A stretch of 64,000 nucleotides of DNA from Nakamurella leprariae (lineage in GTDB: Bacteria > Actinomycetota > Actinomycetes > Mycobacteriales > Nakamurellaceae): contig NZ_JAERWK010000001.1 of assembly GCF_016918035.1 (NCBI RefSeq), positions 62,001-126,000 of the forward strand, in the 5' to 3' direction. Shown piece by piece: positions 61,122 through 64,000 of this stretch. Position 1 is the first letter of the stretch. Every line of letters begins with the position of its first letter. The notes beneath the pieces were generated by a model. The model searched no databases, was not told the DNA's origin, and worked only from the letters and a program-made list of their open reading frames with translations. The translations under genes and the position numbers were made by a program.

Positions 61122-62696
61122 TCACCGGTCTGTCCGCCGGGCACGGTCGTACCGACCGGCCGCCACCTCGGCCACCTGGGGCTGCTGCAGGTAGCGGTCC
61201 TGTCGGTGCATCCGGACCAGACCGACCCCGAACCGCGGGACCAACGACAACGGCACCAACCCGGCGAGCGGCAGCACCTCGCGGGAGGTCAACTGCTCCG
61301 GCTCCAGCACCTGGGCGCCGAAGTCCGGCTTGTCCGGGTCCACGCCGAAGCCCGGGACCACCTGGGCGACCGGGTCGTCCTCGAAGCCCATCACCCAGGT
61401 GTGGTGCTCGGGCTCGGGCATCGGGTAGTCGTCGACGCTGGTGGCCGTCCCGGCGCCCGGCGATCCGAGCAGGACCACGTCGTCGAACGGCGCGCCGGCC
61501 ACCGCGGTCGCCGAGACGACCGTGGATCCGGCGGAGAACCCGATACCGGTCAGGTGGACGTCCGCGCTGATCAGCGGCCGGAGTCGCCCCAGATCGGCCA
61601 GCAGCCGTTGTTCCACGTCGACGGACCCGAACCGCCCGAGAACCGCGGCGCCGCCGGCGCCCTTGAGCCAGTCGATGACCCACGGGTCCGAGGCGAAGCC
61701 ACCCATCCCGTCGTCGCTGGTCGACCCGGGGATGTCGTAGCCGAACCAGACCAGGACGGCGGACTGCTCGCCGCTGACCTGTTCCATCCGGTCGGCCAGT
61801 CCGGCCGCGTCCTGGAGCGCCCCGGCCATGTTCGCGGGTGAATTGCTCACCCCGGGCACGAGCACGGCGATGTGGTCGGCGGACGCCAGGTCGCCGACCG
61901 CCACCGCGGCACGGGCCTGGGTCAGCGCGTGCGCCGACTCGTACAGGACCAGTTGTGTCGGCCGGGAGCTGATGGCGGCGCCCAGATCGCGATGGATGCC
62001 GGTGGCGGTCGTGGCGGTCGTGTGGTCCACCGCACTCAGATCCAGCAGCAGCCGCATCCGGTTGTCCTGGTCGATGTCGTCGAGCTCGCGACGGGCGGCG
62101 GTCAGGGCCAGCGCCGGCCCGCCGGCCGACGGATCGGTCCAGCCCTCCTGGAGCTCCTCGGGGTCGTCGCGCAAGGCCGCGATGAGCAGCCGGGCGGCCG
62201 CGTCCAGCGTGTCGCTGAGCCGGGCCAGTGCCGTGGTGAGCGTGGCGATGGCGCCGACGGCGAGGTCGGCGATCGGCTTGTCCGGGGCCAGATCGACCAG
62301 TAGCACGTCAGGCCGAGGACCTGCATCGGTGGTCAGCTGGTTCGTCGTGATCGCCAGGGCGGCCTCGGCCTCCACCCTGATCGACGCCACCCGGTCGGTG
62401 AAGGTCTCCACCGCGAGCAGCTGCGCCTCGATCATCGCGGCGGTGGTCTCGACGTCGCGGCCGAGCCGGATGATCGTTTCGCCGGCGACCGGGTCGCTCC
62501 AGCCGGCTGCGGCTGCTGCCCCGGCGGTGTGGATGTCGTCCGCACCCGTGCGCAGACCGGTCACCGTGCGGCCGACCGACCGGAACCATGCGCCGACCGT
62601 CTCCGGCGTCAGCGCGGTCAGCATCCTGGCCGTCGGCATCGGATCCGGCATCCGCAGCGCCTCGGCCCACTGGGTGACCAGGTGGTCGCCACTCAC
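61122..62696 (-). CDS. DUF1023 alpha/beta hydrolase with helical N-terminus
   Basis: A 524-residue protein. The first 250 residues are predicted helices rich in Ala with regular Leu spacing, such as VETTAAMIEAQLLAVETFTD and IATLTTALARLSDTLDAAAR, like WXG100-type or ESX-secreted proteins. The rest is a DUF1023 alpha/beta hydrolase: ADHIAVLVPGVSNSPANMAG, VLVWFGYDIPG, then LTGIGFSAGSTVVSATAVAG with the nucleophile Ser in F-S-A-G. GTG at 62696. It follows the EspC-like gene by 34 bases. Families with this build are often linked to type VII secretion; I see no secretion machine genes in the window. Confidence 0.85.
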   Translation of the reverse strand: MSGDHLVTQWAEALRMPDPMPTARMLTALTPETVGAWFRSVGRTVTGLRTGADDIHTAGAAAAAGWSDPVAGETIIRLGRDVETTAAMIEAQLLAVETFTDRVASIRVEAEAALAITTNQLTTDAGPRPDVLLVDLAPDKPIADLAVGAIATLTTALARLSDTLDAAARLLIAALRDDPEELQEGWTDPSAGGPALALTAARRELDDIDQDNRMRLLLDLSAVDHTTATTATGIHRDLGAAISSRPTQLVLYESAHALTQARAAVAVGDLASADHIAVLVPGVSNSPANMAGALQDAAGLADRMEQVSGEQSAVLVWFGYDIPGSTSDDGMGGFASDPWVIDWLKGAGGAAVLGRFGSVDVEQRLLADLGRLRPLISADVHLTGIGFSAGSTVVSATAVAGAPFDDVVLLGSPGAGTATSVDDYPMPEPEHHTWVMGFEDDPVAQVVPGFGVDPDKPDFGAQVLEPEQLTSREVLPLAGLVPLSLVPRFGVGLVRMHRQDRYLQQPQVAEVAAGRYDRARRTDR

Positions 62697-62730
62697 GGAC
62701 GTCGCCGCGGAACGGCAGCCGTCGCCGTGC

Positions 62731-63015
62731 TCATCCGGTCGCCTCGAACGCGCTCGCCGTCCGGTCGAGCAGATCGGCGCGGTGGTCAGCGATCTGCCCG
62801 AGCCACCGGGCCGTGGCCAGGGCGGAACGCATCCGGCGCTGCAGCAGTGAGATCGCCTCGACGGCCGTCGCGGTGTCGCCGATCGACGCCGCGACCGGTG
62901 GGGCCATGACGGCTGACGGATCGGGCGACTCGGCCCGCCAGTGCTGGGCCGCCGCCCGCAGCGATCGCGACGACCGACGCAGCAGCGCGGTGTCCACCGA
63001 GAGCTGCCCGGTCAT
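62731..63015 (-). CDS. EspC/WXG100-like small helical protein
   Basis: A 94-residue protein that starts MTGQLSVDTALLRRSSRSLR and consists of two predicted helices without a clear W-x-G turn. Length, a beginning in strand-like T-G-Q-L-S-V-D followed by helix, and position just before a DUF1023 gene match EspC-like small proteins linked to ESX secretion. It may be secreted as a heterodimer with the helical N-terminus of the next protein. ATG at 63015 is the only start in a suitable place. Confidence 0.6.
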   Translation of the reverse strand: MTGQLSVDTALLRRSSRSLRAAAQHWRAESPDPSAVMAPPVAASIGDTATAVEAISLLQRRMRSALATARWLGQIADHRADLLDRTASAFEATG

Positions 63016-63193
63016 GACCGGGACCTGGGACGTCTGGCGAGCGGACCGCACCGGACGAGGGCGTGGACAGGAGGCCGGGGGAGCGACGGGGAGATGGGCA
63101 CGCCGGGATCGTCGGGCCGGACCCGGCCCGACGTCGTGGGCCGCCAGCTGCGGTGTGGATGGCTGACGGCATGGGGACAACGGGCCGGATCGG

Positions 63194-63199
63194 CATCAT
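63194..63199 (+). promoter_or_regulatory. possible -10 box of the hydrolase at the right edge
   Basis: CATCAT ends six bases before the GTG at 63206, the same spacing as the other leaderless starts here. The hexamer is a weak match. Confidence 0.35.
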
Positions 63200-63205
63200 G
63201 GTCGG

Positions 63206-64000
63206 GTGACCCGCACCGTGTCCGCTCCGGCCGAGGCTCCGCGGTCGGCCCTGCTGATGGCGGGACCGCCGCCCCGCGACGAACTCGCGGCCTGGAGCGA
63301 TGCCCCGACCGACGATCGGGGTTTGGCCGAGGTCCCGGCCTTCGTCGACCCCGCGCCGCCCGGGTGGACCGAGCTGGTCGACGGACGGGGCGTCTTCGTC
63401 CGTCGGCACGAACGGATGGTCCGCTCGGACCGCGACCCCGAGCCCAGCTCGGAGCCGATCGCGACCCCCGATCCGGACGTGCCGGCCTGGTACGTGCACG
63501 GTCTCGGCGGCTCCAGCACGAACTGGTCGCGCCTCGGAGCCACCCTGGCTCCGCTGGCCGTCGGCTACAGCATCGATCTGCCGGGTTCGGGTCACTCGGA
63601 TCCGCCGCCGGGCCAGCGCTACTCCCTGACCGCCGACGCCGATCTGCTGGCCGCGACGATCCGCCAGGTGACCGGTGACCGGCCGGTCCACCTGGTCGGG
63701 AACTCGTTGGGTGGCATGGTCGTCACCGCGCTGACGGCCCGGCATCCCGACCTGGTGGCGACGCTCACCCTGATCTCCCCGGCGGTGCCCGATCTGCGGT
63801 TGACCACCGATCGTGGCGCGGATCCGCGGCTGGCCATGGTCATGCTGCCCGGCATCGACACGGTGGCGTCCCGGCGGTTGGCCCGGATCACCGCGCGCGG
63901 ACGTGCCGAGGGGCTGGCCCGGACCTGTTTCGGCCGACCTGATCTGCTCAGTGATGAGGACCTGCAGGCGGCGGCGGACGACCTCGGGTGGCGCTTCGGC
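63206..64000 (+). CDS. alpha/beta hydrolase (3' end beyond window)
   Basis: The first 265 codons of an alpha/beta hydrolase. An N-terminal extension of about 90 residues, rich in Asp and Pro, comes first. The core starts PAWYVHGLGGSSTNWSRLG with the oxyanion HGLGG, DLPGSGHSDPP is the following loop, and VHLVGNSLGGMVVTALTARH holds the nucleophile Ser in G-N-S-L-G-G. GTG at 63206 has a -10-like box six bases upstream. It is divergent from the EspC-like/DUF1023 genes by 190 bases. The catalytic His would lie beyond the edge. Substrate unknown. Confidence 0.85.
   Translation, partial: MTRTVSAPAEAPRSALLMAGPPPRDELAAWSDAPTDDRGLAEVPAFVDPAPPGWTELVDGRGVFVRRHERMVRSDRDPEPSSEPIATPDPDVPAWYVHGLGGSSTNWSRLGATLAPLAVGYSIDLPGSGHSDPPPGQRYSLTADADLLAATIRQVTGDRPVHLVGNSLGGMVVTALTARHPDLVATLTLISPAVPDLRLTTDRGADPRLAMVMLPGIDTVASRRLARITARGRAEGLARTCFGRPDLLSDEDLQAAADDLGWRFG

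Overview
The window is very GC-rich DNA from an actinobacterium. The order argS-lysA-hom-thrC-thrB-rho-rpmE-prfA-prmC-tsaC-wecA-atp operon-DUF2550-pduO-murA-nucS-DUF3107-tetR is the order I know from mycobacteria (Rv1292 to Rv1321 in M. tuberculosis, with Rv3208A/Rv3208 for the last pair). The block fasR-fabD-fabH-acpP-fabF next to aceE, DUF3052 and ahpE is also actinobacterial. A Nakamurella-like or other frankineal organism is my best guess, by general resemblance only.

Left part, 1-13 kb, is accessory. It holds a TetR tail, a hotdog thioesterase, a GAF-ANTAR regulator, about 1.2 kb of decayed DNA with a hydrolase tail, an HNH protein, a TerB-like protein, an HSL-type esterase with a GntR regulator, and a LysR - small repeat peptide - Baeyer-Villiger monooxygenase cluster. 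After that come DUF3145 and a lipoprotein glycoside hydrolase of family 3.

Middle, 13-31 kb: fatty acid synthesis (fabF, acpP, fabH, fabD and their PucR-type regulator FasR, all on the minus strand) lies beside a cold-shock gene and the pyruvate dehydrogenase E1 gene aceE, which supplies acetyl-CoA. Divergently there are DUF3052, the peroxiredoxin ahpE and tRNA-Val. Then follow a SpoIIE-like protein, a two-component system with an extra sensor-like membrane protein, a zinc-ribbon/metallo-beta-lactamase protein, tRNA-Arg and a DUF305/DUF3105 envelope pair.

Right part, 31-59 kb, is core: argS, lysine/threonine synthesis with tightly overlapping genes, rho, L31, peptide release factor 1 with its methyltransferase PrmC, tRNA threonylcarbamoylation, the lipid-linked sugar transferase WecA, the complete F1Fo ATP synthase (atpI-like, atpZ, B, E, F, H, A, G, D, C), murA and nucS. 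Perfect hairpins lie in the atpA-atpG gap and in an unusually long atpD-atpC gap. Several genes appear to be leaderless, with a -10 box six bases before the start codon.

The last 4 kb hold a minus-strand set of three genes: an EspC-like small helical protein, a DUF1023 alpha/beta hydrolase with a helical N-terminus, and a protein that looks like a LigD-type primase/polymerase domain whose catalytic residues are gone. An alpha/beta hydrolase runs off the right edge. The most unusual things in the window are this set and the small HSGTST-repeat peptide in front of the monooxygenase. I see no CRISPR array, rRNA or intact insertion sequence.
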